64,000 nucleotides of DNA from Dickeya poaceiphila (GCF_007858975.2 NZ_CP042220.2:62001-126000), one strand, 5' to 3'; shown: positions 29,194 through 40,087, counted from the stretch's first letter. Made by a program: numbers and translations. Notes: generated from the sequence alone by a model not told the origin.

Positions 29194-31068
29194 ATGAAAA
29201 ATAATGATATCGTTATTTTTTCAGTTTCAAAGACGATTACTCAAAGAATTTCAAATGTGTTGCTCGAAAGAGAGCTGGATATTCCTTTGTACGAATTTAA
29301 TTACCTTGATGTTGTGGAAAAGGCGCTTGAGCTTATCCAATGGGGAACAAAGATTATTATTAGTCGTGGCGGGACCGCGGCATTGCTAAGAAGCAGTGTG
29401 AACATTCCCGTCGTTGAAATAGCACATGATATCTATGGCATTTATCGTATCATTCAGGAAGCTAAAAATAAATCTCAGAAAATTGCTGCTGTAGGGTTTC
29501 CGCAATTCTGCAATGTCCTTAGACATTATCAGAATATGACTAATGAAGAATTTAAAATATGTCAGGTATATAATCATTACGATATTGAAAGTGTTGTAAA
29601 AAGTCTCGCAGATAATGATTATCAGCTGGTGATTGGTGGACTGGCCGTTGCAGAGATGGCTAAAAAGTACAACCTTAATGTCGTGATGGGAGATACCGAT
29701 AATGTCTCTATTGAGCAGGCGCTTAATGAAGCGTTTAATCTTTTAAAATATATAAATAAAGAAAATGAAAAGCTCTCAATGAGTTATTCAGCTTTAAACC
29801 AGTCTCGTGAAGCTATTATGTGTATCGATCAGACTGGAGAGATTATTAGTATAAATGAAAAAGGGAGTGAGTTATTTCAGTGCAATCCTGGTGATAAGAT
29901 TTTTAAAAAAGACGCTTTCAAAGATATTTTTGGCAGTATAATCAATGAAGTTGATGTTAAAGATCTGGTCATGGAAATTGATGGGGATATTATACATATC
30001 ACTATTAAGCACTTCTCAAATAAGCAAAGCTTTTATAGTGTGATAACCGGGTTTAAACAAGATAATTCGCTGTGGATTAACTTGCGTAGTAATAAGAAGA
30101 GTAACCTTAAAGGGTTTGCGGCTACTTATTCTTTCTCCGATATTATAGGAAAATCAAACGCTATCTCTAAAACGATTGAAAGAGCAAAGCTTTATGCTCA
30201 TCACGATTTACCTGTTAATATTTTGGGCGACACGGGAACCGGTAAGGAGTTATTCGCACAGAGCATTCATAATGCCAGCGCCAGGTGTGCAGAACCATTT
30301 ATTGCCATCAATTGCGCAGCAATTCCTGAAAGTATTCTTGAGAGCGAGTTGTTTGGTTATGCAGAGGGTGCATTTACCAATGCCCGAAAGGGAGGAAAAC
30401 CCGGTGTCTTTGAAATGGCGATGAATGGTACTGTCTTTATCGATGAAATTAGTGAAGCGCCGCTATCAGTACAAGTGAAGTTATTACGAGTATTGCAGGA
30501 AAAGACGTTTACCCGCCTTGGTGGTGACTCGTTGATTGCGGCTGATTTTCGACTGATCACTGCCAGCAATAAGGATTTGAGTGAGCTGGTGAAATCCGGG
30601 GACTTCAGGCAGGATTTATACTATCGAATTAATATCCTTGAATTAAGATTGCCTGCCTTACATGAAAGATCTGATGATGTAATGCTGATTATTCATGATC
30701 TGCTATCCCGACAGGGTAAAAATCTCACATTCACTGATGATGCTGTAGATTTCATGAGTAATTATTCGTGGCCAGGAAACATTCGGGAATTACAGGCAAT
30801 AATATACAGACTAATCGTTTTGATTAATGTTGATGTTGTTGATGAAAATATTTTACGTAATATAAGTAAAATTAAACTTTCCGATACGCATGATTTTACT
30901 GAAAATGCAGGATCGGAAGAGGTGGGTTTATTAAAGAAACAAGAGGAAAAACTGATTTGTCATATAATAAAGAAAACTGATGGTGATCGAATAAAAGCCT
31001 CTGTCATTCTTGGTATCAGCCCAACGACACTCTGGCGGAAAATGAAAGAATATAAAATTAACGATTGA
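29194..31068 (+). CDS. PrpR-like sigma-54-dependent transcriptional activator with GAFTNA loop
   Basis: A 624-residue regulator. The N-terminal PrpR_N-type sensor (about residues 5-185) contains SRGGTAALLR and VIGGLAVAEMAKK. A PAS-like domain follows (about 200-300), then the AAA+ domain (about 315-550) with Walker A GDTGTGKE (345-352) and Walker B VFIDE (414-418), and a C-terminal Fis-type HTH (about 595-620). The sigma-54 contact loop reads GAFTNA (392-397), with Asn in place of the usual fifth Gly. The ATG at 29194 has GGTGG upstream; an earlier in-frame ATG at 29167 has none. The gene is markedly AT-rich. It probably activates the sigma-54 promoter at 24649 on sensing an operon substrate or intermediate. 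Confidence 0.88.
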   Translation: MKNNDIVIFSVSKTITQRISNVLLERELDIPLYEFNYLDVVEKALELIQWGTKIIISRGGTAALLRSSVNIPVVEIAHDIYGIYRIIQEAKNKSQKIAAVGFPQFCNVLRHYQNMTNEEFKICQVYNHYDIESVVKSLADNDYQLVIGGLAVAEMAKKYNLNVVMGDTDNVSIEQALNEAFNLLKYINKENEKLSMSYSALNQSREAIMCIDQTGEIISINEKGSELFQCNPGDKIFKKDAFKDIFGSIINEVDVKDLVMEIDGDIIHITIKHFSNKQSFYSVITGFKQDNSLWINLRSNKKSNLKGFAATYSFSDIIGKSNAISKTIERAKLYAHHDLPVNILGDTGTGKELFAQSIHNASARCAEPFIAINCAAIPESILESELFGYAEGAFTNARKGGKPGVFEMAMNGTVFIDEISEAPLSVQVKLLRVLQEKTFTRLGGDSLIAADFRLITASNKDLSELVKSGDFRQDLYYRINILELRLPALHERSDDVMLIIHDLLSRQGKNLTFTDDAVDFMSNYSWPGNIRELQAIIYRLIVLINVDVVDENILRNISKIKLSDTHDFTENAGSEEVGLLKKQEEKLICHIIKKTDGDRIKASVILGISPTTLWRKMKEYKIND

Positions 31069-31128
31069 GGCTCAGGCTACTGCCCAGATGCTCAAATCAG
31101 GAGGGGCGAATTAACCCTAACCCATGAC

Positions 31129-32316
31129 TCAATTATCCAATGCCTGCGCGCACGCCCAGGCGGAACTCCAGGCCCATTGAAAATTGTAGCCGCCTAGCCA
31201 ACCGGTGACATCCACCACTTCGCCGATAAAGTAAAGACCCGGCACTTTGCTAGTTTCCATTGTTTTTGACGACAGTTCGCGGGTATCAACGCCGCCGAGC
31301 GTCACTTCCGCGGTGCGGTAGCCTTCGGTACCGTTAGGCTGAACCCGCCACTGTTGCAGTGTGGTTTCTACCTCGATTTGCTGCGGCTTATTAAGTTGTT
31401 TCAGTGTGACATCCGGCAACTGCCCTAATGTTTGCAGACATTCTACCAGCCGCTTCGGCAACCACTTCGACAACGTGTTTTTCAGGCTCTGGTTCGGGTG
31501 TGCCTGACGCTCGGCATTAAGACACTCAGCCAGATCAATCGTAGGCAACAGATTGATGGTGACGAATTCCCCCGGTTGCCAGTAGCTGGACAGTTGCAGA
31601 ATCGCCGGGCCGGACAGGCCGCGGTGAGTGAACAGAATGTTTTCGCGGAATATGGTGCCGTTTTCAGCGCTCACTACCGCTGGCACCGACACGCCTGAAA
31701 GCGCCTGTAACTGTTCCAGCAGCGGCTTGTGCAGGGTGAATGGTACCAGTGCGGCGCGGGTTGGCAACACATTGAGGTCAAACTGTGCCGCCAGTTGATA
31801 ACCGAACGGTGTAGCGCCTAGTCCCGGCATCGATAGCCCGCCGGTGGCGATGACCAGCGCGCGTGCCTGTACTGGCCCGGTGCTGAGTTGCACCTGAAAC
31901 TGCGCGTTTTTTTCCACTGAGACAACCTCGCTGCGCAGGCGCAGCGTCACCTTACCGGCTTCGCACTCTTTCATCAGCATATCGACAATCTGTTGCGCAG
32001 AATCGTCGCAAAATAGCTGGCCAAGGGTTTTTTCGTGATACGCGATGCCATGGCGGGTTACCAGACTGATGAAATCCCACTGGGTGTAACGGGCAAGGGC
32101 GGATTTGCAAAAGTGCGGATTATGCGACAGGTAAGCCGCAGGTTCGGCGTACAGATTGGTAAAGTTGCAACGTCCACCACCGGACATCAGAATTTTGCGG
32201 CCCGGTTTTTTGCCGTTGTCCACCAGTAGCGCACGCAGCCCTTTCTGGCCTGCCTGTGCCGCGCAAAATAACCCAGCCGCGCCTGCGCCAATGATGATTA
32301 CGTCAAACTGTTCCAC
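31129..32316 (-). CDS. yhiN: NAD(P)/FAD-dependent oxidoreductase YhiN (HI0933 family)
   Basis: A 395-residue flavoprotein of the HI0933 family. The N-terminal FAD-binding motif IIGAGAAGLFCAAQAG (about residues 8-23) and the family-specific KKPGRKILMSGGGRCNFTN are present; the C-terminus has GLYFIGEVVDVTGWLGGYNFQWAWSSG-like residues. The physiological reaction is not established. It is next to and divergent from pitA, as in E. coli. Confidence 0.92.
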   Translation of the reverse strand: MEQFDVIIIGAGAAGLFCAAQAGQKGLRALLVDNGKKPGRKILMSGGGRCNFTNLYAEPAAYLSHNPHFCKSALARYTQWDFISLVTRHGIAYHEKTLGQLFCDDSAQQIVDMLMKECEAGKVTLRLRSEVVSVEKNAQFQVQLSTGPVQARALVIATGGLSMPGLGATPFGYQLAAQFDLNVLPTRAALVPFTLHKPLLEQLQALSGVSVPAVVSAENGTIFRENILFTHRGLSGPAILQLSSYWQPGEFVTINLLPTIDLAECLNAERQAHPNQSLKNTLSKWLPKRLVECLQTLGQLPDVTLKQLNKPQQIEVETTLQQWRVQPNGTEGYRTAEVTLGGVDTRELSSKTMETSKVPGLYFIGEVVDVTGWLGGYNFQWAWSSAWACAQALDN

Positions 32317-32624
32317 GTTGTTCTCCTGCTATGCCGCCCGCTGATTAGTGGGTGGCCGATTATAGGTGATGTCCGATTGCAGATCACCCGACAAGGTGAA
32401 CCTTGCATCAGGCCGCGCCTTCGCTGGAACCCGTGTTATTTTTTCAGGTAACAAAATGTGTTTTATGATAAAGAGTAATAATGCATTGATTTTAATTAAT
32501 TAAATGGTTATCAACGACAGAATTGGCGTAAATTAAGTCAAAATAATGTCATATTTTTCTTTTCCCGTTTCAGCTTGTCACCGATAATGCGCCGCGTTCA
32601 TGACCACTACATGGCCTAACACAT
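32317..32624. other. Divergent promoter region yhiN-pitA
   Basis: This 308-bp region is AT-rich near 32455-32560. No operator is recognised with confidence and no gene is seen. Confidence 0.5.
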
Positions 32625-34133
32625 ATGTTACATTTATTTGCCGGGCTTGATTTCCATACCGGTTTAATGTTGATTCTCGCTCTGCTGTTTGTCCTGTTCT
32701 ACGAAGCTATCAATGGCTTTCACGATACCGCCAACGCGGTGGCTACTGTTATCTATACCCGTGCGATGCGTGCCCAACTGGCGGTTGTCATGGCCGGTGT
32801 TTTCAATTTCCTTGGGGTATTGCTGGGGGGGCTGAGCGTGGCGTATGCCATCGTTCACCTGCTGCCAACCGATTTGCTGCTGAATGTCAGTTCTACTCAC
32901 GGGCTGGCGATGGTGTTTTCTATGCTGTTGGCGGCGATCATCTGGAACCTGGGGACCTGGTATTTCGGGCTGCCGGCTTCCAGTTCTCACACCCTGATCG
33001 GTGCCATTATTGGTATTGGTTTGACCAATGCGCTGGTGACCCATACATCGGTGGTGGATGCGCTCAATATTCCTAAAGTCGTTAGCATTTTCCTGTCGCT
33101 GCTGGTATCGCCGGTGGTCGGTATGATCATCGCCGGGTTGATGGTGTATCTGCTGCGTCGTTACTGGAGCAGCAATAAGAAGCGTCAGCGCGTTCACCTG
33201 ACGCCAGCCGAACGCGAGAAACAGGATGGTAAGCGCAAGCCGCCGTTCTGGACCCGTACGGCATTGATCTTGTCTGCGGTGGGGGTGAGCTTTTCTCACG
33301 GTGCCAACGACGGTCAGAAAGGTATTGGCTTGCTTATGCTGGTGCTGATTGGCGTGGCGCCTGCCGGGTTTGTGCTGAATATGGATGCGTCGGGTTACGA
33401 TATCAGCCGTACCCGCGATGCGGTGATGAACCTGCAAAGCTATTACCAATCTCACCAAACATCACTGGCGCATGTGATCGATTTGTCGCACCCGGTGATC
33501 CCGGCTCCGGAAAACGTGATTCCGTCTACCGGCAACAAACCGGATTTTCACTGTGATACCTCTCGCGTCATGATCGCCATTGACCGTGCGCAGGGGCTGC
33601 TGAATAACATAAAAAGCTACGATGGACTGGCTGCGGAAGATAGAGCCCGTGTTCGTCGCTTGTTGATGTGTATCTCCGATACGCTGGATCACGTCGTCAA
33701 GCTGCCGGAAATTCCGGCTGATGATAAACGCCTGCTCAATAACTTGCGTAGCGACCTGCTGTATACGGTGGAATATGCTCCGCTGTGGATTATTGTGGCC
33801 GTGGCGCTGGCGCTGTCGCTCGGTACCATGGTGGGCTGGAAGCGCGTGGCGGTCACCATTGGCGAGAAGATTGGTAAAAAAGGCATGACCTACGCGCAGG
33901 GCGTTTCAGCGCAGGTGACGGCAGCCATCTCGATTAGCATCGCCAGCTATACCGGTATGCCGGTTTCCACGACGCATGTGCTCTCATCGGCTGTAGCCGG
34001 AACCATGATCGTCGATGGCGGCGGCGTGCAGGGGAAAACCGTGAAAAGCATTCTGCTGGCCTGGGTGTTTACCCTGCCGGTATCGATGCTGTTGTCCGGC
34101 GTGCTTTACTGGCTGGCGTTAAAACTGATTTAA
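32625..34133 (+). CDS. pitA: Low-affinity inorganic phosphate (metal-phosphate) transporter PitA
   Basis: A 502-residue PiT-family inner-membrane symporter that imports phosphate, usually as neutral metal-phosphate, with protons. Two PiT signature repeats are visible: [22 protein letters not shown] near the N-terminus and [13 protein letters not shown] in the second half, with [12 protein letters not shown] and [16 protein letters not shown] hydrophilic central region (about residues 260-375) separates the halves. The sequence matches E. coli PitA throughout. Gene order yhiN-pitA-uspB-uspA is conserved. Confidence 0.96.
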   Translation: MLHLFAGLDFHTGLMLILALLFVLFYEAINGFHDTANAVATVIYTRAMRAQLAVVMAGVFNFLGVLLGGLSVAYAIVHLLPTDLLLNVSSTHGLAMVFSMLLAAIIWNLGTWYFGLPASSSHTLIGAIIGIGLTNALVTHTSVVDALNIPKVVSIFLSLLVSPVVGMIIAGLMVYLLRRYWSSNKKRQRVHLTPAEREKQDGKRKPPFWTRTALILSAVGVSFSHGANDGQKGIGLLMLVLIGVAPAGFVLNMDASGYDISRTRDAVMNLQSYYQSHQTSLAHVIDLSHPVIPAPENVIPSTGNKPDFHCDTSRVMIAIDRAQGLLNNIKSYDGLAAEDRARVRRLLMCISDTLDHVVKLPEIPADDKRLLNNLRSDLLYTVEYAPLWIIVAVALALSLGTMVGWKRVAVTIGEKIGKKGMTYAQGVSAQVTAAISISIASYTGMPVSTTHVLSSAVAGTMIVDGGGVQGKTVKSILLAWVFTLPVSMLLSGVLYWLALKLI

Positions 34134-34176
34134 CCTGCGGTGATGAAACCGTAAGGTGACAAGGCAAGACAAATAA

Positions 34177-34209
34177 GAAAGGCGGCCACCAGGTCGCCTT
34201 TCTGCTTTT
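34177..34209. terminator. Terminator between convergent pitA and uspB
   Basis: AGAAAGGCG and CGCCTTTCT arms are followed by GCTTTT on the plus strand; the reverse strand continues with TTATTTG. It is probably bidirectional. Confidence 0.82.
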
Positions 34210-34281
34210 CGTATATAGCGTTGATGAGTTGATAGGTTGATAGGAACACGACCGGTTTATGTCGTCCGCTGGTGTATCGCT

Positions 34282-34617
34282 TCAGTGCCAGATGATCAGG
34301 CCAACGAGGCTCACTACCACCAGCCCGCACAAGGCGGAAGTCAGCAAAAACTGACCACGCACCCGTGCGCAGCGACGGATGAATTCAGGGTCGTGATGGT
34401 CAAGATAACGTTGTGCGTAGATATAGCGAACCAGCCGTAACTGCTTGCTGGGCTGCCCGTGGGAGGTGAAAAAGCCACCTCCGTCCACATACTGATAAAG
34501 CAGCGGGTCACAGTCTCTCAGTATCAGCAGCAGCACTCGTAACGAAGAATAATATCGCGCCATATTGATGACACAGACGACACATAAAGCCCAGAAAAGC
34601 GCAAATGTACTAATCAT
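34282..34617 (-). CDS. uspB: Universal stress protein B
   Basis: A 111-residue inner-membrane protein with an N-terminal helix (about 2-20) and a C-terminal helix (about 90-110), as in E. coli UspB, which is RpoS-induced and linked to ethanol tolerance. The hydrophilic middle contains [19 protein letters not shown], which is highly conserved. Two adjacent ATGs (34620 and 34617) follow GGGAGGGAAGC; the second gives the E. coli start MIST. Divergent from uspA. Confidence 0.93.
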   Translation of the reverse strand: MISTFALFWALCVVCVINMARYYSSLRVLLLILRDCDPLLYQYVDGGGFFTSHGQPSKQLRLVRYIYAQRYLDHHDPEFIRRCARVRGQFLLTSALCGLVVVSLVGLIIWH

Positions 34618-35190
34618 CATGCTTCCCTCCCGGATTATGACCCTCCAGATGCTGGTATGTGTCTGATCCTGATGACATCACATCTGTGGGTATTTATGCC
34701 ACACGTTATTCACGCGATGTTATGGGGCTGCCAGATCATGGCGAGTTGCCCAGGTGCTTTTCTGCACCCTCTGTATCCCTGCCGGAAGATGGACTAGCAC
34801 AGCCCTTCTTCAATTTCATTGTAGAAGAGCCTGGTGCTTTTTTTCCATACCTGACGCAAGGTTCATTACCCGCCCAAAACATCATCACGTCTTTTGATCT
34901 GGCATCGGCTTCTGCGCCGTAGGCCCTGTTCTTTTCAACTACACTTTATCTATGCGCGTGCGAGAGTCTTACCCGTTATTAAGGCTTCACTCTTGTAGGT
35001 AGTATCGGCGCGAACGGGTGGTCACTTCAGGGTACATCCGTAAAACCGTTACAAAATATGTGGTGTTGTGATCTATTGAACATAACCCTGAATTATGTGG
35101 GTGTTATGCTCATAACAGCCATTGGTTATCAGACTGGCAGGAGAAATATCTGCTGACCCATCAGTTAGTCATTACGGAAGGAGCTTAATT
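34618..35190. other. Divergent control region uspB-uspA
   Basis: This 573-bp region has no convincing gene; one open frame near 34659-34922 lacks an RBS and looks random. Close to uspA there are two nested inverted pairs, CATAA(35081)...TTATG(35093) and GTTATGCTCATAAC (35103-35116), which could bind a regulator. Confidence 0.45.
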
Positions 35191-35625
35191 ATGGCTTACA
35201 AACACATCCTTATTGCGGTTGACCTGTCACCGGAAAGTAAGGTGTTAGTGGAAAAAGCGGTCTCCATGGCGCGACCGTATGATGCCAAAGTCTCTTTGAT
35301 CCATGTTGACGTGAATTACTCCGATCTTTACACCGGGCTGATCGATGTCAACCTGGGCAACATGCAGCAGCGCATTTCCGAAGAAACCCATCATGCGTTG
35401 AAAGAGTTGGCGGACAATGCCGATTATCCTATCTCGGAAACCCTGAGCGGCAGTGGCGATTTGGGCCAGGTGCTGGTTGACGCTATCCGTAAGTATGATG
35501 TTGACCTGGTATTATGCGGTCACCATCAGGATTTCTGGAGTAAACTGATGTCGTCTGCACGTCAGCTGATCAATACCGTGCATGTCGATATGTTGATTGT
35601 GCCGCTGCGTGATGACGAGGAGTAA
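35191..35625 (+). CDS. uspA: Universal stress protein A
   Basis: A 144-residue cytoplasmic USP-fold protein induced by growth arrest and stress. The start [19 protein letters not shown] and length equal those of E. coli UspA; the C-terminal motif [22 protein letters not shown] is the UspA type, lacking the canonical ATP-binding G2xG9GS/T. The RBS GGAAGGAG precedes ATG 35191. It is followed by a bidirectional terminator shared with the convergent chemoreceptor gene. Confidence 0.96.
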   Translation: MAYKHILIAVDLSPESKVLVEKAVSMARPYDAKVSLIHVDVNYSDLYTGLIDVNLGNMQQRISEETHHALKELADNADYPISETLSGSGDLGQVLVDAIRKYDVDLVLCGHHQDFWSKLMSSARQLINTVHVDMLIVPLRDDEE

Positions 35626-35680
35626 GCTGCCTGAACGATTCTGATGTGCATAGTGAATAGATAGACGACATGGATGGCAA

Positions 35681-35713
35681 AATAAAGGCATAGCCAACGG
35701 CTATGCCTTTATT
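35681..35713. terminator. Bidirectional terminator uspA / chemoreceptor
   Basis: Perfect 15-bp arms AATAAAGGCATAGCC and GGCTATGCCTTTATT enclose AAC between convergent genes. Confidence 0.92.
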
Positions 35714-35725
35714 GGTTGCAGTGCG

Positions 35726-37735
35726 CTAATGAGTACGGAACACCTGTATCAGTTGCATCAACTGCCGGGCTTGTTCCTCCAGTGAGGCTGCCGCAGAGGT
35801 TGCCTGTTGTACCAGCGCGGCGTTCTGTTGGGTAACGCCATCCATTTCATGCACGGCCTGCGTTACCTGACTGATGCCGCGTGATTGTTCATCGGAGGCG
35901 GCGACAATCTCGCTGATGATGTCGTTGACCGAGGTGACGGCAGACAGCATGTCTCGCATGGTTTTCCCGGCACTTTCCACCATGTTGACCCCATGACCTA
36001 CCCGTTCGGCGGACTCACTGATCAGCGCGGTGATGTCCTTGACGGCACTGGCGCTGCGTTGGGCCAGGCTGCGTACCTCGCCGGCCACCACCGCGAAACC
36101 GCGGCCCTGTTCGCCAGCGCGTGCCGCTTCCACCGCCGCATTGAGCGCCAGAATATTAGTCTGAAAGGCAATACTGCTGATGATTGTCGTGATCTCACTG
36201 ATTTTCTTTGAGCTTTCGTCGATGTTACCCATCACGCTGACTACCTGACTGACAATCTCGTCGCCGCGCTGGGCAATCTGTGCCGCGTTTTGCGTTAGCC
36301 GGGTGGCGCTGTGCGCGTTATCGGCGTTTTGCTTCACGGTAGCGGTAATTTGCTCCATGCTGGCGGCGGTTTCTTCCAGCGCCGACGCCTGCTGCTCAGT
36401 ACGGGATGCCAGATCGACGTTACCGGCTGAAATTTCCGCCGCACCGTGACTGACCGATTCGCTGGTGGACATCAGTTGCTCTACGATATTGCGCAACTGC
36501 TGCTGCATTTCCGACATCGCATAAAAGATGCTGCTGGTGTCTTTGGGTTGCACTGGAATGTGGAGCGTCAGGTCCCCTTGCGCCACGGCCAGGGCAATGC
36601 TTGCCGCTTCCGTCGGCTCACCCCCTATCGGGCGTAACACCTTGCGGGTGAGGATAACGCTAATCACCCCGGATACGACCAGAATACTCAGTAGCGTCAT
36701 GAATGCGCTGATGTAACGTAACCGCACTAATTCGGCCATCACCACCTGTTCGGGTACCGCTACGCCCAACATCCATGGCGTGCCGGTATTGCCGATAGTA
36801 ATTGGCAGATAGGCATTCATCATTTCTGTTTTGGTGAAAGAGCTCATGCGGGTGGAAAAAAACGGCGTGCCTGATTGAATGCTTTCCAGCAGTTTGGGGT
36901 CGCCTTCCAGTTTTTTGGTAATGCGAGCCGCATCCGGATGGGCGATATAGTTACCATTGGATGAAAACATCATGGCATAGCCGGCTCCACCAAACGGCTT
37001 AATGTCATTGATCGTTTTTTGCAGCGTCGCCAGCGAAAAATCTGCCGTGACGGAGCCATAAAATTTGCCGTTAATCATGATAGGCACAGCGATGGAGGTG
37101 AGCAGCACATTGACCCCGTTATAGGGATAGCTGTAAGGCTCCAGGATCACCTCTTTTTGCAGTTTGCGAGGCAGTAAGTAGTAGTCGCCGCTACCGGGAG
37201 TTTCGTAGTCAGTCAGGGTGTGCAAGGCAACGTTGCCATTATTGTCGCGGTCTACATAGCGTACGAATCGGCCTTTCGGGTCTTGATCGGGTTGGCCGGC
37301 GTACTGTGCATCTTTCCCATCAAAGGCATTCGGTTCGAAAGCCAGCGACATAGACAGTAACTCAGGGTGGTTCTTGAGGGTACTTTTCAGTATTTGTTCC
37401 GTCGTGGCGCGATCCGGCAAACCGGACTCACGCAAGCTGACAACGCTTTGCATCAGACTCCGTGCGGCAAACAGCGCTACATCAATACGACTTTGCACGG
37501 AATAGGCGCTGGCCGTGGCGGTTTGCTCCAGTACCTGTTGGACGCTGGCTTTTTGCTGTTGACCTGACTGCCATAGCAAAAAGCCAATAATAGTGGAAAA
37601 TCCTATGGCGATGATGATGACAGTGGTGACGAGCACCAGCGTCCGGGTAGAGAGCGTATTTTTTCTTGTCTGCGTGTCTACCGTACTGACTGAAGAAACC
37701 GCAGAGGAAGCATAAGGGACCAACGGGTTAGGCAT
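35726..37735 (-). CDS. Methyl-accepting chemotaxis protein with dCACHE sensor
   Basis: A 669-residue transmembrane chemoreceptor. TM1 is about residues 33-55, followed by a periplasmic double-CACHE domain (about 60-335, including [26 protein letters not shown] and [20 protein letters not shown]), TM2 (about 343-363), HAMP and a long cytoplasmic signalling domain. The hairpin tip [30 protein letters not shown] is canonical. The C-terminus (IQVFRTH) has no NWETF-type pentapeptide, so CheR/CheB tethering is not expected. A paralogue with the same layout lies at 59384. The ligand is not known; dCACHE domains often bind amino acids or carboxylates. Confidence 0.93.
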   Translation of the reverse strand: MPNPLVPYASSAVSSVSTVDTQTRKNTLSTRTLVLVTTVIIIAIGFSTIIGFLLWQSGQQQKASVQQVLEQTATASAYSVQSRIDVALFAARSLMQSVVSLRESGLPDRATTEQILKSTLKNHPELLSMSLAFEPNAFDGKDAQYAGQPDQDPKGRFVRYVDRDNNGNVALHTLTDYETPGSGDYYLLPRKLQKEVILEPYSYPYNGVNVLLTSIAVPIMINGKFYGSVTADFSLATLQKTINDIKPFGGAGYAMMFSSNGNYIAHPDAARITKKLEGDPKLLESIQSGTPFFSTRMSSFTKTEMMNAYLPITIGNTGTPWMLGVAVPEQVVMAELVRLRYISAFMTLLSILVVSGVISVILTRKVLRPIGGEPTEAASIALAVAQGDLTLHIPVQPKDTSSIFYAMSEMQQQLRNIVEQLMSTSESVSHGAAEISAGNVDLASRTEQQASALEETAASMEQITATVKQNADNAHSATRLTQNAAQIAQRGDEIVSQVVSVMGNIDESSKKISEITTIISSIAFQTNILALNAAVEAARAGEQGRGFAVVAGEVRSLAQRSASAVKDITALISESAERVGHGVNMVESAGKTMRDMLSAVTSVNDIISEIVAASDEQSRGISQVTQAVHEMDGVTQQNAALVQQATSAAASLEEQARQLMQLIQVFRTH

Positions 37736-37960
37736 AGCAGTACTCCACTGTACAACTCTATTAATGAATTAAATAAACATAACAGCGGTAATGAATACAG
37801 CCAGGCAAAGAGATGCCTTTTTTTGCTGTATTCATAGCTAGCATCGGTCTTAGTGTAAGTTTCTTTAATCAATAGCAGATGACATGTCAGTGGATTTTCT
37901 GGCCTCTCCCGGCGAAATCGCGTTAGCATATCGATAGTGAGGTTGATTACTGGGGAAATC

Positions 37961-38776
37961 ATGGCGATAAAACTGATTGCGATTGATATGGACGGCACGT
38001 TGCTGACGCCGGAAAACCATATTTCGCCCGCGGTGCAACAAGCGATTGCCGCTGCCCGTGAAAAGGGCGTGTATGTGGCACTGGCGACCGGGCGTCCGTT
38101 CATTGGCATCGAACGCTACTTGAAACAACTGGCGTTGCAGCAGGATGGACATTACTGCATTACCAACAATGGCGCGTTAGTGCAGAGCACATTGACGGCT
38201 GAGTGTGTGGCACAAACGACGTTGAGCTTTGAGGATTACCTCTATTTCGAGGCGTTGTCGCGTGAGCTGGGCGTGCATTTCCACGCGCTTGATTTCAATT
38301 ATGTGTATACCGCTAACAAAGACATTAGCGCCTACACCGTGCATGAGTCTCACCTGACCAGTATGCCGCTGAAATACCGGGCGGTAGAGGAAATGGACCG
38401 CAATCTGCGTTTTCCAAAAGTGATGATGATAGATGAACCCGACGTGCTGGATGCCGCTATCGCCCGCATTCCGCGTGAGGATTTCACGCGTTACACCATC
38501 ATGAAAAGCGCCGCGTTCTATCTGGAGATTCTGGACAAGCGAGTGAATAAAGGCGAAGGGGTAAAAATGCTGGCGCAACACCTTGGCCTGGAACGTGATG
38601 AAGTGATGGCGCTGGGTGATCAGGAAAATGATTTGGCGATGATCGAATTTGCCGGGCTGGGTGTGGCAATGGGCAATGCGATTGACAGCGTCAAGGCGGC
38701 GAGCCAGTTTGTTACCCGCTCTAATCGTGAAGATGGCGTGGCTTACGCGATTGAGAAGTTTGTGTTGAATGTCTGA
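37961..38776 (+). CDS. yidA: Cof-type HAD sugar phosphatase YidA
   Basis: A 271-residue HAD type IIB phosphatase acting on sugar phosphates in the cytoplasm. Motif I IDMDGTLLTP (nucleophile Asp9, acid Asp11), motif II ALATGRPF, the motif III lysine near NKGEGVKML and motif IV ALGDQENDLAMI are intact. Sequence and length match E. coli YidA (270). ATG 37961 has the RBS TGGGGAAATC; it converges on uxuA 36 bp away. Confidence 0.94.
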   Translation: MAIKLIAIDMDGTLLTPENHISPAVQQAIAAAREKGVYVALATGRPFIGIERYLKQLALQQDGHYCITNNGALVQSTLTAECVAQTTLSFEDYLYFEALSRELGVHFHALDFNYVYTANKDISAYTVHESHLTSMPLKYRAVEEMDRNLRFPKVMMIDEPDVLDAAIARIPREDFTRYTIMKSAAFYLEILDKRVNKGEGVKMLAQHLGLERDEVMALGDQENDLAMIEFAGLGVAMGNAIDSVKAASQFVTRSNREDGVAYAIEKFVLNV

Positions 38777-38812
38777 CCTGTGCGGGCCAGACATTCAGGA
38801 GCGTGCGGCAGG

Positions 38813-39997
38813 TTAGTCGTTAAAAAACGTCTGTTTGATGGCCAGCTCGACGCCGCGCACTTCCGCCAGCCCTTTCAGCCGCCCGATGGCAGAGTAGCCG
38901 GGGTTGGTTTTCTTCTTCAGGTCATCCAGCATCTGGTGGCCGTGGTCAGGTCGCATCGGAATGGCGCGGGTGTTGCCCTGCTGACGACGACGGTGTTCTT
39001 CCGCCAGAATCGCTTTCACTACCTTCACCATGTCCACATCGCCATGCAAGTGAGCCGCTTCGTGGAAACTTTTCGGGTTTTCCTCGCGGCAGGTGGCACG
39101 CAGATGGGTGAAGTGGATACGATCAGCGAAGGTTTCGATCATGTTCACCAGATCGTTGTCTGCCCGCACGCCGTAAGACCCGGTACACATGGTAAAGCCA
39201 TTATGGATGCTGTCCACGGTGTCTTTTAACCACTGCATATCCTCGATGGTGGAAACGATGCGCGGCAGGCCGAGAATCGGGCGCGGCGGATCGTCCGGAT
39301 GCACCGCCAGTACAATGCCGGCTTCTTCCGCCACCGGTACGATTGCCCGCAGGAATTCCGCCATGTGTTCACGCAGTTTCGCCTTATCGATACCGTCGTA
39401 TTGCGCCAGTTGGGCGCGGAACTGCTCCAGTGTATAGCCTTCTTCAGCACCCGGCAGGCCGGCGATGATATTGCGGGTCAGCTTGTCTTTGTCGGCATCG
39501 GTCATGGCGGCGAAATACGCGGCAGCCTGACGCTGTTCTTCATCGCTGTAGTCGGCGCCAGCGCCAGCGCGCTTAAGCAGGTGCAGCTCAAACGCAGCGA
39601 AAGCGGTGTGATCGAACCGCAGTGCTCTGGAACCGTCCGGCATCGGGTATTCCAGGTCAGTACGGGTCCAGTCCAGCACCGGCATGAAGTTGTAGCACAC
39701 GGTATCGATGCCGCAAGCGCCCAGATTGCGCAGTGACTGCTGGTAATTGGCGATATAACGTTGGTAATCGCCGTTCTGGGTTTTGATAGCTTCGTGCACC
39801 GGCACGCTTTCCACTACCGACCAGGTCAGCCCTTTTTCCGCCAGTATTGCCTGACGTTGCTTAATCTCTTCAATGCTCCACACTTCGCCATTAGGGATGT
39901 GGTGCAGCGCGGTGACGATACCGGTCGCGCCCGCCTGGCGGGCATCATCCAGCGACACCGGATCGTTGGGGCCGTACCAGCGCCAGGTGTGTTCCAT
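38813..39997 (-). CDS. uxuA: D-mannonate dehydratase
   Basis: A 394-residue enzyme converting D-mannonate to 2-keto-3-deoxygluconate in the glucuronate branch of hexuronate catabolism. The sequence matches E. coli UxuA in length and motifs, including [20 protein letters not shown], the metal-binding [27 protein letters not shown] and [11 protein letters not shown]. The ATG at 39997 has the RBS AAGGAGCTAC; an upstream in-frame start at 40075 adds non-conserved residues. The partner uxuB is not adjacent. A GntR/FCD regulator is divergent, with CRP and palindromic operator-like sites between. Confidence 0.95.
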   Translation of the reverse strand: MEHTWRWYGPNDPVSLDDARQAGATGIVTALHHIPNGEVWSIEEIKQRQAILAEKGLTWSVVESVPVHEAIKTQNGDYQRYIANYQQSLRNLGACGIDTVCYNFMPVLDWTRTDLEYPMPDGSRALRFDHTAFAAFELHLLKRAGAGADYSDEEQRQAAAYFAAMTDADKDKLTRNIIAGLPGAEEGYTLEQFRAQLAQYDGIDKAKLREHMAEFLRAIVPVAEEAGIVLAVHPDDPPRPILGLPRIVSTIEDMQWLKDTVDSIHNGFTMCTGSYGVRADNDLVNMIETFADRIHFTHLRATCREENPKSFHEAAHLHGDVDMVKVVKAILAEEHRRRQQGNTRAIPMRPDHGHQMLDDLKKKTNPGYSAIGRLKGLAEVRGVELAIKQTFFND

Positions 39998-40028
39998 AAT
40001 GTAGCTCCTTAAGCTATGTTTGAATAAG

Positions 40029-40059
40029 TGGTCGGTCTGGTGGCCTGACCGCCTGACCA
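40029..40059. promoter_or_regulatory. Candidate FCD-regulator operator(s) of uxuA
   Basis: Overlapping inverted pairs TGGTC (40029)...GACCA (40055) and GGTC (40034)...GACC (40047) lie 32-62 bp upstream of uxuA. GGTC/GACC half-sites are common for GntR/FCD proteins, so the divergent regulator is the likely ligand. This is inferred. Confidence 0.5.
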
Positions 40060-40087
40060 GCTCACTATTCACCACCTGTAGCGATAT

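Noticed and set aside
34659..34922. 87-residue frame between uspB and uspA
   Set aside because: No RBS, no recognisable motif, and it lies in a control region conserved as non-coding in related bacteria.
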